Shown here piece by piece: positions 1-5,581 of a stretch of 15,219 nt of DNA. The position numbers and the translations under genes are program-made. The notes below the pieces were generated by a model. That model worked only from the letters and a program-made list of their open reading frames with translations. It searched no databases and had not been told where the DNA came from. The DNA comes from JAAUQA01 sp036351435 (GTDB taxonomy: Bacteria > Pseudomonadota > Gammaproteobacteria > Competibacterales > Competibacteraceae), in NCBI GenBank assembly GCA_036351435.1, contig JAZBPA010000287.1, positions 1-15,219 of the forward strand, given 5' to 3'. Positions within the stretch are counted from its first letter, which is position 1. Each line of letters opens with the position of its first letter.

Positions 1-242
1 AACAATACGGGTTCATAGCCTTCAGCCAACTGCTGCAGGTCGTCCACGACCTGATGGGGATTCAAGCGGGACAGAATATCTTGGTATAGCGGTTCATATT
101 GCTGGCGAGGCAGCTTCAGCATGGATGCGGGGGGATTGAGTGGGCGGTAAACCGCAAAGCCGGACTGTATGCCTTTTGGAGCCCAGCGGGCAATACTAAT
201 TCGGCCGGGTCCTTGATAGGTGAAGAATGAGGCGGTTTTCAT
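1..242 (-). CDS. DUF488-like protein, N-terminal part, runs off the window
   Basis: An open frame starts with ATG at 242 on the minus strand and continues without a stop to base 1, giving about 80 residues. The start MKTASFFTYQGPGRISIARW, followed by a stretch ending VVDDLQQLAEGYEPVLL, matches my memory of the start of DUF488-domain proteins, which typically read 'KTASFFTYTGPGRISIAR' and '...VVDDL..LA.G.EPVLLC'. The biochemical role of DUF488 is unknown; a conserved cysteine usually follows the point where the window ends, so it cannot be seen here. The gene lies downstream of parB on the same strand with a gap of 144 bp, so it could be in the same transcript or have its own promoter. The family call rests on pattern recognition, not on an alignment. 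Confidence 0.75.
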   Translation of the reverse strand, partial: MKTASFFTYQGPGRISIARWAPKGIQSGFAVYRPLNPPASMLKLPRQQYEPLYQDILSRLNPHQVVDDLQQLAEGYEPVL

Positions 243-343
243 GGTTTTTTGGAAGCTTTAAATGAGATAGCTAATCCAAAAAATGGGTTTATTTTTTAAG
301 TGGCCAGCAGCATTAAGTCCGCACGATCAGCTTGCCCAATTGA

Positions 344-375
344 TTAGGATTTCCTAAGTTTGGACAGGTTCCTGT
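344..375. repeat. Two short inverted repeats downstream of parB
   Basis: TTAGGA-TT-TCCTAA (344-357) and ACAGG-TT-CCTGT (364-375) lie side by side in the gap between the parB stop and the DUF488-like gene. Neither is followed by a T-run on the minus strand, so they are poor candidates for an intrinsic terminator. They could be protein-binding sites or chance. The 11-mer GATTTCCTAAG at 348-358 recurs inside a hairpin at 3007-3017. Confidence 0.35.
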
Positions 376-386
376 AGAAAGTGCTG

Positions 387-1265
387 TTACTGATAGAGTT
401 CGGGGTCTAAGCCGAATTTCTCCAATAGCGCGTCACATTCCTCAAAAGAGTGGAAGCGGATTGTGACAGATCCTACGCCACTTTTCTTGGATCGGATGTT
501 TACGGGCAACCCAATATGATCCATAAGCACGGTTTCCAGGCGCTGAACATTGGGGTCCTTGGCGACGCTACCCGCAATTTTTGGCTTTCGATCGGCGATA
601 GCGCTTTCGAGATGGCGTACCGTCCATCCCTTTTGAACGGCTTGTTTCGCAAGGCCACGCTGTTGCGTATCAGGCAATCGATAAAGTAGCCTTCCGTGTC
701 CCGCAGCGAGTTTGCCCTCTCGGATAAACGCTTGAACTTCCGGAATCAACTTTAACAATCCTAATGTCAGCGTAATATCTGATTTCGATTTGCCCAGCAA
801 TTTGGCCAGACTTGTTTGCGCCATCTGGAAATCTGTCAACATTCTTTGAATACCTTGCGCTGCATCCATAGGATTTAAGTCTTCCCTTTGAAGATTCTCT
901 ATAAGAGATAATGCGGCAGCACTGTGATCATCGAGAGCACGAATGACTGCTGGTATGGTTTCTTTTCCGGCACGTTGCGCCGCTAGCCATCGACGGTGAC
1001 CTGCCATCAGTTCGTAACGATCCGCAGTTTTTGGCCGAACAACTATTGGCTGTACAATTCCCAAGTCATCAATGCTCGCTGCAAGCGCTTCAAGTTGTTC
1101 CTCATTGTACGATTCACGCGGTTGATAAGGACTTGGATCAATCACTGTGACGGACAGAATATGGAGCTCACCGGCGGAATCTAGATCTTCTACGGTGGGT
1201 ATCGAGAAGTTTTGCTGGGACGCCCTAGTCTTGGCTGCAGCTGACAAAGATACGCGTTTTGACAT
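387..1265 (-). CDS. parB: ParB-family partition protein / KorB-like DNA-binding protein
   Basis: This is a 292-residue ParB/KorB-family protein, the centromere-binding CTPase of DNA partition systems. It shows the family domains in order. The N-terminal nucleotide-binding domain has PYQPR near residue 46, the arginine motif GHRRWLAAQRAG near residue 90 (the GERRxRA box) and ENLQREDLNPMDAA near residue 122. A central helix-turn-helix follows (TSLAKLLGKSKSDI, about residues 151-164). The C-terminal dimerisation domain contains the typical RLETVLMDHIGLPVNI. The length is normal for the family. The start at 1265 follows a weak AAGAAG about 13 bases upstream. It is transcribed divergently from parA, with two identical palindromes in between, so it is probably autoregulated together with parA. 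On mobile elements such proteins often double as global repressors (KorB), which is possible here. Family assignment is secure; the DNA target is inferred. Confidence 0.95.
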   Translation of the reverse strand: MSKRVSLSAAAKTRASQQNFSIPTVEDLDSAGELHILSVTVIDPSPYQPRESYNEEQLEALAASIDDLGIVQPIVVRPKTADRYELMAGHRRWLAAQRAGKETIPAVIRALDDHSAAALSLIENLQREDLNPMDAAQGIQRMLTDFQMAQTSLAKLLGKSKSDITLTLGLLKLIPEVQAFIREGKLAAGHGRLLYRLPDTQQRGLAKQAVQKGWTVRHLESAIADRKPKIAGSVAKDPNVQRLETVLMDHIGLPVNIRSKKSGVGSVTIRFHSFEECDALLEKFGLDPELYQ

Positions 1266-1285
1266 GGTATACTGCTTCTTGGTTG

Positions 1286-1303
1286 AGTTTACACGTGTAA
1301 ACT
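1286..1303. promoter_or_regulatory. 18-bp perfect palindrome, copy 1 (operator or parS candidate)
   Basis: AGTTTACACGTGTAAACT is a perfect 18-bp palindrome 21 bases upstream of the parB start. Its edges resemble the GTTTA...TAAAC half-sites known for KorA-type and KorB-type operators of IncP plasmids, but the centre differs. It is likely bound by ParB or by an unseen repressor. Confidence 0.7.
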
Positions 1304-1368
1304 GATCTCATAGCTACACTATAGCAATTGGTTGCTTAAGCAGACTGGCAAACCAAAGGTTGGTGTTC

Positions 1369-1386
1369 AGTTTACACGTGTAAACT
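1369..1386. promoter_or_regulatory. 18-bp perfect palindrome, copy 2 (operator or parS candidate)
   Basis: This is identical in all 18 bases to the copy at 1286-1303 and lies 36 bases upstream of the parA start. The centres are 83 bp apart, close to eight helical turns, so two bound dimers would sit on nearly the same face of the DNA. It overlaps the likely -35 element of parA. I found no further full copy in the window. Confidence 0.7.
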
Positions 1387-1422
1387 CTCCCTATAAACCA
1401 TCAAAGAGCCAATAGATTACGC

Positions 1423-2037
1423 ATGCGAATTGTCAGCATTGTTTCGCAAAAAGGCGGAGCGGGTAAGACGACTATGGCGATCAATTTAGCCGTTGCTGCT
1501 TCGTCGGGCGGTGGCAAGGTGACCGTCGTTGATCTCGATCCACAGGCGACTGCATCTAATTGGGGCGATCGGCGCGAACACGCATCTCCTGAAATTGTAT
1601 CTGCCCAGGCTGCACGCCTTAACCAAATCATTAAGCGAATGGACGGAAGAACGGAGTGGGCATTTGTCGACACCCCTCCGGCCATAAGCAACACTACTCT
1701 CGCCGCGGTTAAGGTTGCTGATGCTATTTTGATCCCCAGTCGAGCGGCTATCTTTGATCTTGATACGCTTGCGGCAACCCTAGAATTAGTTCAAATGGGA
1801 AAGAAAACTGCCAACGTGGTGCTCAATGCCATACCCCACCGTGGTCAGGATGCACAAGAAGCGAAAGAGGTGATCGCGGACTACGGGGCAGACATAGTGC
1901 CCATTTCTTTGGGTCATAGAGCGGCATTCCAACATGCTGCAACCTTGGGGCTGGGCGTCCTTGAGTATGAGCCCAACGGAAAGGCAGCGAAGGAGATTAA
2001 AGGCTTGTATGACTGGTTATGTACGTTATTTGTTTGA
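1423..2037 (+). CDS. parA: ParA-family partition ATPase (short form, no HTH)
   Basis: This is a 204-residue deviant-Walker ATPase of the ParA/MinD superfamily, which moves partition complexes over the nucleoid. The deviant Walker A motif KGGAGKTT lies at residues 10-17 with the signature lysine, VVDLDPQATASNW is the switch I/A' region near residues 35-47, and the Walker B-like AFVDTPPAIS lies near residue 83. The protein starts directly at the ATPase domain (MRIVSIVSQKGG), so it is the short type without the N-terminal DNA-binding domain of P1-type ParA. Autoregulation would then have to come from ParB or another protein, which fits the palindromes upstream. The partner parB is divergent rather than downstream, which is less common than a parAB operon. 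The start codon ATG at 1423 has no clear ribosome-binding site, but no other start would keep the Walker A region intact. Confidence 0.95.
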   Translation: MRIVSIVSQKGGAGKTTMAINLAVAASSGGGKVTVVDLDPQATASNWGDRREHASPEIVSAQAARLNQIIKRMDGRTEWAFVDTPPAISNTTLAAVKVADAILIPSRAAIFDLDTLAATLELVQMGKKTANVVLNAIPHRGQDAQEAKEVIADYGADIVPISLGHRAAFQHAATLGLGVLEYEPNGKAAKEIKGLYDWLCTLFV

Positions 2038-2059
2038 GTAATTATGTTGTAGTCAGGTC

Positions 2060-2131
2060 GTGTCACGTAACACAGACCGGATAGCCTTTTCGTAAAAACA
2101 TTCATGCACCGATAAACTATGTTTACATCGG
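2060..2131. repeat. Imperfect inverted repeats between parA and the DUF99 gene
   Basis: GTGTCACGTAACAC (2060-2073) is palindromic apart from one mismatched pair. Further on, CCGATAAAC (2108-2116) can pair with GTTTACATCGG (to 2131), leaving a 2-base bulge. They lie after the parA stop and before the DUF99 pseudogene. No T-run follows, so an operator or RNA structure is as likely as a terminator. Weakly supported. Confidence 0.3.
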
Positions 2132-2192
2132 CACATGGTGGTAAATTGTCGAAACTACCCTTAGATTCGACCTTGGAGCTCATGCGCTTACA

Positions 2193-2758
2193 ATGAGCCG
2201 GGGTTACGCCAACGTCATCGGGATCGACGATGCACCTTTCTCGCGTAACTGGCGCGGTGATGTCTGGATCGTCGGGGCGGTATTCGCCGGTAGTCGGTTG
2301 GGCGGGGTAATGTGTGGCCGAGTACGCCGTGACGTTGTCATTGCGACCGAGCGGCTTATCCGGTTAATAAAGGAATCACCCTTTAATCAGCATATACGGC
2401 TTATCATGCTACAGGGAGCTAGGCTGGCCGGTTTTTATGTGGTCGATGCGTTCCGCTTGGCCGAGCAACTTGATCGGCCTGTATTGATTGTGGACGCCGG
2501 TTACCGGATCTGGACCGTATTCGCGAGGTGCTGTTATCACAGGTGCCGGGCAGCAGCCGTAAGTGGACTTTGCTGGATCGATTGGGGCCGATGGAGGCGC
2601 TTGCCGGGGTGTACGTGCAGCGGGTTGGATTGACCAAAGCACAGGCCCAAGCCACAATCAAACGCCATCGTTTACAAGGTAATATCCCCGAACCCGTGCG
2701 GGTCGCCCATCTGATTGCCGGAGCGCTGGAGCGTGGTTGCAGTCGCGGTCGTGCCTGA
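2193..2758 (+). pseudogene. DUF99 (UPF0215, endonuclease V-like) gene with a frameshift
   Basis: Two frames together encode one DUF99-family protein. The first part (2193-2492) has the family start VIGIDDAPF, then VWIVGAVFAGSRLGGVMCGRV and IMLQGARLAGFYVVDAFRLAEQL. From about 2495 the homology continues in another frame with RRLPDLDRIREVLLSQV and LGPMEALAGVYVQRVGLTKA, and ends in the typical IPEPVRVAHLIAGAL...SRGRA. The break lies at about 2493-2494 and is explained by one missing base (or two extra). Read as it stands, the first frame ends at 2633 with an unrelated tail. DUF99 proteins are related to endonuclease V and are best known from archaea; activity on damaged DNA is known family lore, not shown here. 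Both halves are otherwise well preserved with no other stop, so the lesion is either recent or a sequencing error. Confidence 0.88.
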
Positions 2759-3055
2759 AAGCTGGTGCCTATTAGAAGAATAGTTACCGGGTTGAGCTTA
2801 TCAGGTCACCCAAAGCGGCTATCAGCTCCGCAGCGCCATTCCTGCGCCGCGGGGGTTCTATCCGTGCCTGTTTGGGCTTCCTGGGGCCGGGCCGTGTTGA
2901 CATTAAGATCAAGCTAACCGCGCTCAGGCCACTACGCGCATGAATGGCTATCCGGGGAACCAAGGTCAACCAGATAAGGACAGAAACGCACTTTTAGCCG
3001 TGCGTTGATTTCCTAAGGAAATCTCCGTGTTGCTCAGAATGCGCCGGTAAAAAGG
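2759..3055. other. Intergenic region without a convincing gene
   Basis: This roughly 300-bp stretch lies between the end of the DUF99 gene and the end of the convergent acidic-protein gene. A 61-codon minus-strand frame (2784-2969) exists but has no ribosome-binding site and no family I recognise. The only clear structures are the two hairpins at 2985-3023. Confidence 0.5.
2985..3023. terminator. Two tandem hairpins, possible terminator of the convergent genes
   Basis: AACGCAC (2985-2991) pairs perfectly with GTGCGTT (3000-3006) over an 8-base loop. Immediately after it, GATTTCC (3007-3013) pairs with GGAAATC (3017-3023) over a 3-base loop. On the minus strand the first hairpin ends in GTGCGTTTC, so only a very short T-run follows and termination would be weak. 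The position, just past the stop of the minus-strand gene at 3056, supports a terminator role. A binding site is the alternative. Confidence 0.4.
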
Positions 3056-3343
3056 TCAAAAGCCAGCAGTCGGGTTCCCGTCATATTCACCAGATACCAG
3101 CACTTCAGCACCTTCGGTCTTTTCGTCCTCCGGTTGGTCAGGGTCAATATACTTCCGGCACTTGGCATGGAGCCAGATGTTCATGGGCCGGTTGTTCACG
3201 ATTTCGATTTCATCGTAATCGAAATCAGCATGGCTCATCAGGTAGTCATCGATGATTTCACGCAGATCATCGTCATCAATCTCAACCTTGTATTCGACAA
3301 AGCCTTCATCCTTGTAATATTTCACTGGGAAAACAGTAAGCAT
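3056..3343 (-). CDS. Small acidic protein of unknown function
   Basis: This is a 95-residue frame on the minus strand with a good ribosome-binding site: GGAG lies 6 bases before the ATG at 3343. I do not recognise the family. About a quarter of the residues are Asp or Glu (roughly 25 of 95) against about eight Lys/Arg, with acidic runs such as EIDDDDLREIIDDY and DFDYDEIEI, so the protein must be strongly negatively charged. A single Cys lies in HAKCRKY. There is no signal peptide or membrane segment, so it is probably cytoplasmic. The gene stands alone between the DUF99 pseudogene (convergent) and the Kazal gene (divergent). Strong acidity on a mobile element recalls DNA-mimic proteins, but that is only a guess; it may equally be an ordinary small protein. 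That the gene is real rests on the ribosome-binding site and the protein-like composition. Confidence 0.6.
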   Translation of the reverse strand: MLTVFPVKYYKDEGFVEYKVEIDDDDLREIIDDYLMSHADFDYDEIEIVNNRPMNIWLHAKCRKYIDPDQPEDEKTEGAEVLVSGEYDGNPTAGF

Positions 3344-3609
3344 GGTTCACTCCGCTCCAAAACTTAGAGACAAGGGTACCAAAAAGTAGGCACATCCGGC
3401 TCTACCGGTTCGAGCTAGTCAGATTGACCCGGTCAGATCAGTCAACAGCGGGTGGTGAGTGAACCGTTTGACTTTGAGCTAATCATTTCATAAACCTACT
3501 ATCTTTCTGATATTTATAGTTTTTAGTGGATTGGCACGGATGGTGTTATGGGCTAGTCACGAACCAAAGAATTCAACCCAATATCGCGACTAGAGCTAGG
3601 AGAACACCC
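3344..3609. promoter_or_regulatory. Divergent intergenic region upstream of the Kazal gene
   Basis: This gap holds the promoters of the acidic-protein gene (minus) and of the Kazal-protein gene (plus). For the latter, TTGACT (3468-3473) followed after 17 bases by TAAACC (3491-3496), or after 16 by ATAAAC, is a fair sigma-70-type promoter about 115 bases before the start codon. Upstream of it is a small symmetric cluster: the inverted repeat TGACC-C-GGTCA (3425-3435), the direct repeat GTCAGAT (3418-3424 and 3432-3438), and TTGAC...GTCAA (3424-3428 and 3441-3445). This could be a regulator site, but it may also be chance. Confidence 0.45.
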
Positions 3610-4263
3610 ATGACCATGAACCAAACCACCAAAGGCCTCATCGGACTTGTCTGTGGAGCTGCTTCCCTGCTGAGCGGCGCTGATCTGGCCACTGCCGGAT
3701 CGGATTACAAAATCATCCGCGAGCAACCGATCAAGGTCGGTGAGTGGGAAGAGCATCAACCAGGCTACTTAATCCGCTTCTATCTGCCCAAGGATTATGA
3801 TCCCAGTTACAAGGCCGTACTGCAGATGAAAGTGAACAGCACCAACAAATCCAGCTACAACGCCCTATATCTGAATCCCGAATTTGTCCCGGGCGAATTC
3901 GAAGGCTGTGATTCCATCTATCAGGATCGGAACGAGAGTTCCTATATCGGCTCACTACCCTATGTCGAGCACGAACGCTGGGCGGTGCATCACCAGGTGG
4001 TCGAGGGGAACTACCTGAAACCGGGCAACAATTATTTGCTGGTCTGCGCCCGTAACGAGCACGGCGAGACCTGGGGTAACCTGGATAACTTCTACCTCAA
4101 AGACATCGTGCTGCACTATCGCGAATACGAACCTGCTCCGGAGTTCTGCCCGACGATCTTCGAGCCGGTCTGCGGTGCCGATGGCATGACCTACAACAAC
4201 GCTTGCGAGGCTGACCGGGCGCGCGTTGAGATTCACTACGAAGGGTCCTGCTCCAGCGAGTAA
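3610..4263 (+). CDS. Secreted protein with C-terminal Kazal-type protease-inhibitor domain
   Basis: This is a 217-residue exported protein. The ATG at 3610 is chosen because AGGAGA lies 6 bases upstream and a signal peptide starts there (hydrophobic core GLIGLVCGAASLL, likely cleavage after LATA near residue 29); an in-frame upstream ATG at 3526 has neither. Residues of about 30-170 look like a beta-rich domain of a kind I cannot name. Residues 180-214 form a Kazal domain: C180-P...PVCGADGMTYNNAC...EGSC, with cysteines at 180, 188, 199 and 214. Classical Kazal domains have six cysteines; here only four lie in the domain, with GADG where many bacterial members have GCDG, so two disulfides are expected. 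Kazal domains inhibit serine proteases by a loop after the second cysteine. The protein presumably acts in the periplasm, at the surface or outside, perhaps against host or competitor proteases. It is a single-gene unit with its own promoter and a strong terminator, so it looks like cargo rather than part of the transfer system. Confidence 0.88.
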   Translation: MTMNQTTKGLIGLVCGAASLLSGADLATAGSDYKIIREQPIKVGEWEEHQPGYLIRFYLPKDYDPSYKAVLQMKVNSTNKSSYNALYLNPEFVPGEFEGCDSIYQDRNESSYIGSLPYVEHERWAVHHQVVEGNYLKPGNNYLLVCARNEHGETWGNLDNFYLKDIVLHYREYEPAPEFCPTIFEPVCGADGMTYNNACEADRARVEIHYEGSCSSE

Positions 4264-4282
4264 GGTTGCTGCACTTTCTCAA

Positions 4283-4307
4283 AGACCCCGCTCCGGCGGG
4301 GTTTTTA
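4283..4307 (+). terminator. Rho-independent terminator of the Kazal gene
   Basis: ACCCCGC (4285-4291) pairs perfectly with GCGGGGT (4296-4302) over the loop TCCG and runs directly into TTTTT. It begins 20 bases after the Kazal stop codon. This is a textbook intrinsic terminator. Confidence 0.92.
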
Positions 4308-4459
4308 TTGCCTTTCGGTGGAGGAACGTCTCTATCAGCGGCATTGAAGAAAACCAATCGCCTTACATTGACGTCGTGTAGGGACCGGCATCGCCGACCG
4401 GATAAGACGTATAAAGGTTAACCTGTAATCTCCAGAAGAATGCGGAGGTGTGCTATGCG

Positions 4460-4496
4460 TGACTGAGGGCTCCGGCCCACTCGTGCTCCCTGCGAA
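4460..4496 (-). pseudogene. Relic fragment resembling the DUF123 gene
   Basis: This segment aligns without gaps to 5736-5772 inside the DUF123 gene, with 31 of 37 bases identical, including 15 consecutive ones. On the minus strand in the matching frame it reads FRREHEWAGALSHA and then a stop, against LEHEWACALSQIAG in the intact gene. The REHEWA motif is typical of DUF123. Before the fragment the same frame hits a stop. It is most likely the remnant of a second, related gene. Confidence 0.5.
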
Positions 4497-4562
4497 AACG
4501 TCATGCCAAATTGACAACCACCACCCCTTCCGAATAACAATGGCCTACCTCGCGTCGCTCCG

Positions 4563-4596
4563 ATCGGTGGCAGCTTCCATTCCGGAATCGGTGGCA
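4563..4596. repeat. Direct repeat ATCGGTGGCA x2, possible IS21-type end remnant
   Basis: ATCGGTGGCA occurs at 4563-4572 and 4587-4596, 24 bp apart; the second is preceded by CCGGA. Short spaced repeats of this look, with CCGGAATCGGTGGCA, resemble the multiple end repeats of IS21-family elements as I remember them. No transposase gene is present, so at most a remnant is left. Confidence 0.35.
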
Positions 4597-4687
4597 ACAT
4601 TCAGCGGTATACGTAAGCTCGGCGCGATGAAACTGGCGTGTTTGTGGATGCTTGAACATATCAGCGGTGGTCGCACCGACTGATTTT

Positions 4688-4709
4688 CACTGCTTATGCA
4701 CTGCTTATG
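4688..4709. repeat. Tandem 11-bp repeat CACTGCTTATG x2
   Basis: CACTGCTTATG stands twice back to back (4688-4698, 4699-4709), about 80 bases before the PIN toxin start. It could be a regulator site for the toxin-antitoxin operon or the footprint of a slippage event. Confidence 0.4.
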
Positions 4710-4770
4710 TACACTTTATTGTTCCACTGCAACTCAAACCCTAAAAATAGCTTGATTCTCTCGTGATAAC

Positions 4771-4782
4771 ATCTTGTAAGAT
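4771..4782. promoter_or_regulatory. Palindrome at the start of the toxin-antitoxin operon
   Basis: ATCTT-GT-AAGAT is a perfect inverted repeat that ends 3 bases before the toxin ATG. Ribbon-helix-helix antitoxins bind short palindromes in their own promoters, so this is the best operator candidate. Its right half TAAGAT could be the -10 element, with TTGATT (4752-4757) as -35 at a long 19-base spacing. If so, the transcript would have almost no leader, in line with the absence of a ribosome-binding site. Confidence 0.45.
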
Positions 4783-4785
4783 ATT

Positions 4786-5211
4786 ATGTTGCGTGTTGTC
4801 CTGGATACCGATGTCATCGTTGCGGCCCTGCGTAGTCCGGCGGGAGCCTCTGCGGAGTTGCTACGCCTTGCTGCACTGGGTTATTTGCAAATAATGGTAA
4901 GTACAGCGCTGATGATCGAATACGAAGCGGTTTGCACACGGCCACAACACCAGCAGGAGGCCGGGTATACCCGCCAGCAAGTAACACAGTATCTGGATGG
5001 TCTGGCCGCATTGATCGAACCGATAGAGACGCATTTTCTGTGGCGTCCGCGTCTGAATGATCCAGATGATGAAATGGTACTGGAGGTTGCCATCAATGGG
5101 TATGCTGACTGTATCGTCACGTTCAACATTACCGATTTCGCCAATGCTGCGAGAGAATTTGCTGTCGATATCATCCGACCCGGCGACGCTTTAAAGAGGA
5201 TACGAGCATGA
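4786..5211 (+). CDS. PIN-domain ribonuclease toxin (VapC-like, PIN_3 type)
   Basis: This is a 141-residue single-domain protein of the 'putative toxin-antitoxin system toxin component, PIN family' group. PIN domains cut RNA with metal ions held by acidic residues. Visible candidates are D7 and D9 in VVLDTDVIVAALRSP, E45 in IEYEAV, D94/D95 in NDPDDEMVLEVA, and the C-terminal IVTFNITDF, where N114 and D117 take the place of the usual TGD motif; the TFN form is common in this subgroup. The length is complete. The stop overlaps the start of the next gene in ATGA, so toxin and antitoxin are translationally coupled with the toxin first, the reverse of the usual vapBC order. No clear ribosome-binding site precedes the ATG. 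It is presumably held inactive by the downstream protein and would serve as a stability module of the element. The RNA target is unknown. Confidence 0.88.
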   Translation: MLRVVLDTDVIVAALRSPAGASAELLRLAALGYLQIMVSTALMIEYEAVCTRPQHQQEAGYTRQQVTQYLDGLAALIEPIETHFLWRPRLNDPDDEMVLEVAINGYADCIVTFNITDFANAAREFAVDIIRPGDALKRIRA

Positions 5212-5507
5212 CAAACCAGCAAGATACACCCAAGCAGAATACTACCTACCCGCTCAGACTACCGCAGGGATTACGCAGAGCGGTGGCTGAATATGCTAAG
5301 CGCGAAGGTAGCAGCATGAATCAGTTTATCGCTATGGCAGTGGCTGAAAAACTCTCAGCGCTGGATACCGCCGAGTATTTCAAAGCTAGAGCAGCCCGTG
5401 CGGATATGGATGAATTCTGGGCGTTGCTTAACCGTTCCGATGGCCTACCACCAAAGGAAGGTGATGAGTTGCCCGTAGACTATACACCAGTCAAACGGGA
5501 CACTTGA
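5208..5507 (+). CDS. Ribbon-helix-helix (Arc/HicB-like) antitoxin
   Basis: This is a 99-residue protein starting in the ATGA overlap with the PIN toxin, preceded by AGAGGA about 7 bases upstream. Residues of about 14-52 fit a ribbon-helix-helix DNA-binding fold: the strand TTYPLRLPQGLRRAVAEYA, then a helix with EGSSMNQFIAMAVAEKLSAL, the SxNQFI pattern being typical of RHH proteins annotated as 'HicB-family' or CopG-type antitoxins. The tail (about 53-99, with YFKARAARADMDEFWALL and an acidic end) is the expected toxin-binding segment. As a known principle for such pairs, it should neutralise the PIN protein and repress the operon, probably through the palindrome at 4771-4782. The role is inferred from the fold and the gene overlap. 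Confidence 0.83.
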   Translation: MTNQQDTPKQNTTYPLRLPQGLRRAVAEYAKREGSSMNQFIAMAVAEKLSALDTAEYFKARAARADMDEFWALLNRSDGLPPKEGDELPVDYTPVKRDT

Positions 5508-5581
5508 GCTGGTGAGGCTTTTAAATACCACCCGCTGGGCGGAATTGCCGCTGGTGAAGGAATAGCGCTTGATCATCCTGA

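Larger units (their letters stand above)
1266..1422. promoter_or_regulatory. Divergent parB/parA promoter region with palindromic operators
   Basis: This 157-bp gap must hold the promoters of both parB and parA. It has two identical 18-bp palindromes (listed separately) and a 10-bp palindrome TGCTTAAGCA (1333-1342) almost midway between them. For parA, a -35-like TTTACA (1371-1376) lies inside the second palindrome, followed 15 bases later by TATAAA (1392-1397) or 17 bases later by TAAACC. A repressor on the palindrome would therefore occlude the parA promoter. No convincing promoter for parB could be fixed. Neither start codon has a strong Shine-Dalgarno sequence. Confidence 0.6.
4308..4785. 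other. Gene-poor stretch with decayed fragments
   Basis: About 480 bases between the terminator and the PIN toxin gene contain no frame that I would call a gene. Three things can be seen: a 37-base segment resembling part of the DUF123 gene further right, a pair of ATCGGTGGCA direct repeats that recall insertion-sequence ends, and an 11-bp tandem repeat just upstream of the toxin gene. The stretch looks like a graveyard of insertions and deletions. Confidence 0.55.

Noticed and set aside
1401..1694. Minus-strand frame within parA
   Set aside because: It is a shadow of the well supported parA gene.
2784..2969. 61-codon frame on the minus strand rich in Arg and Pro
   Set aside because: No ribosome-binding site, no recognisable family, and it lies in a gap otherwise free of coding signal. 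It could be a relic but cannot be supported.
3526..3609. Upstream ATG for the Kazal protein
   Set aside because: It would put 28 polar residues before the signal peptide and lacks a ribosome-binding site.
4450..4683. 77-codon plus-strand frame in the gap before the toxin gene
   Set aside because: It covers the DUF123 relic (in antisense) and the direct repeats, so it is open by chance. Its composition is not protein-like and no ribosome-binding site is seen.
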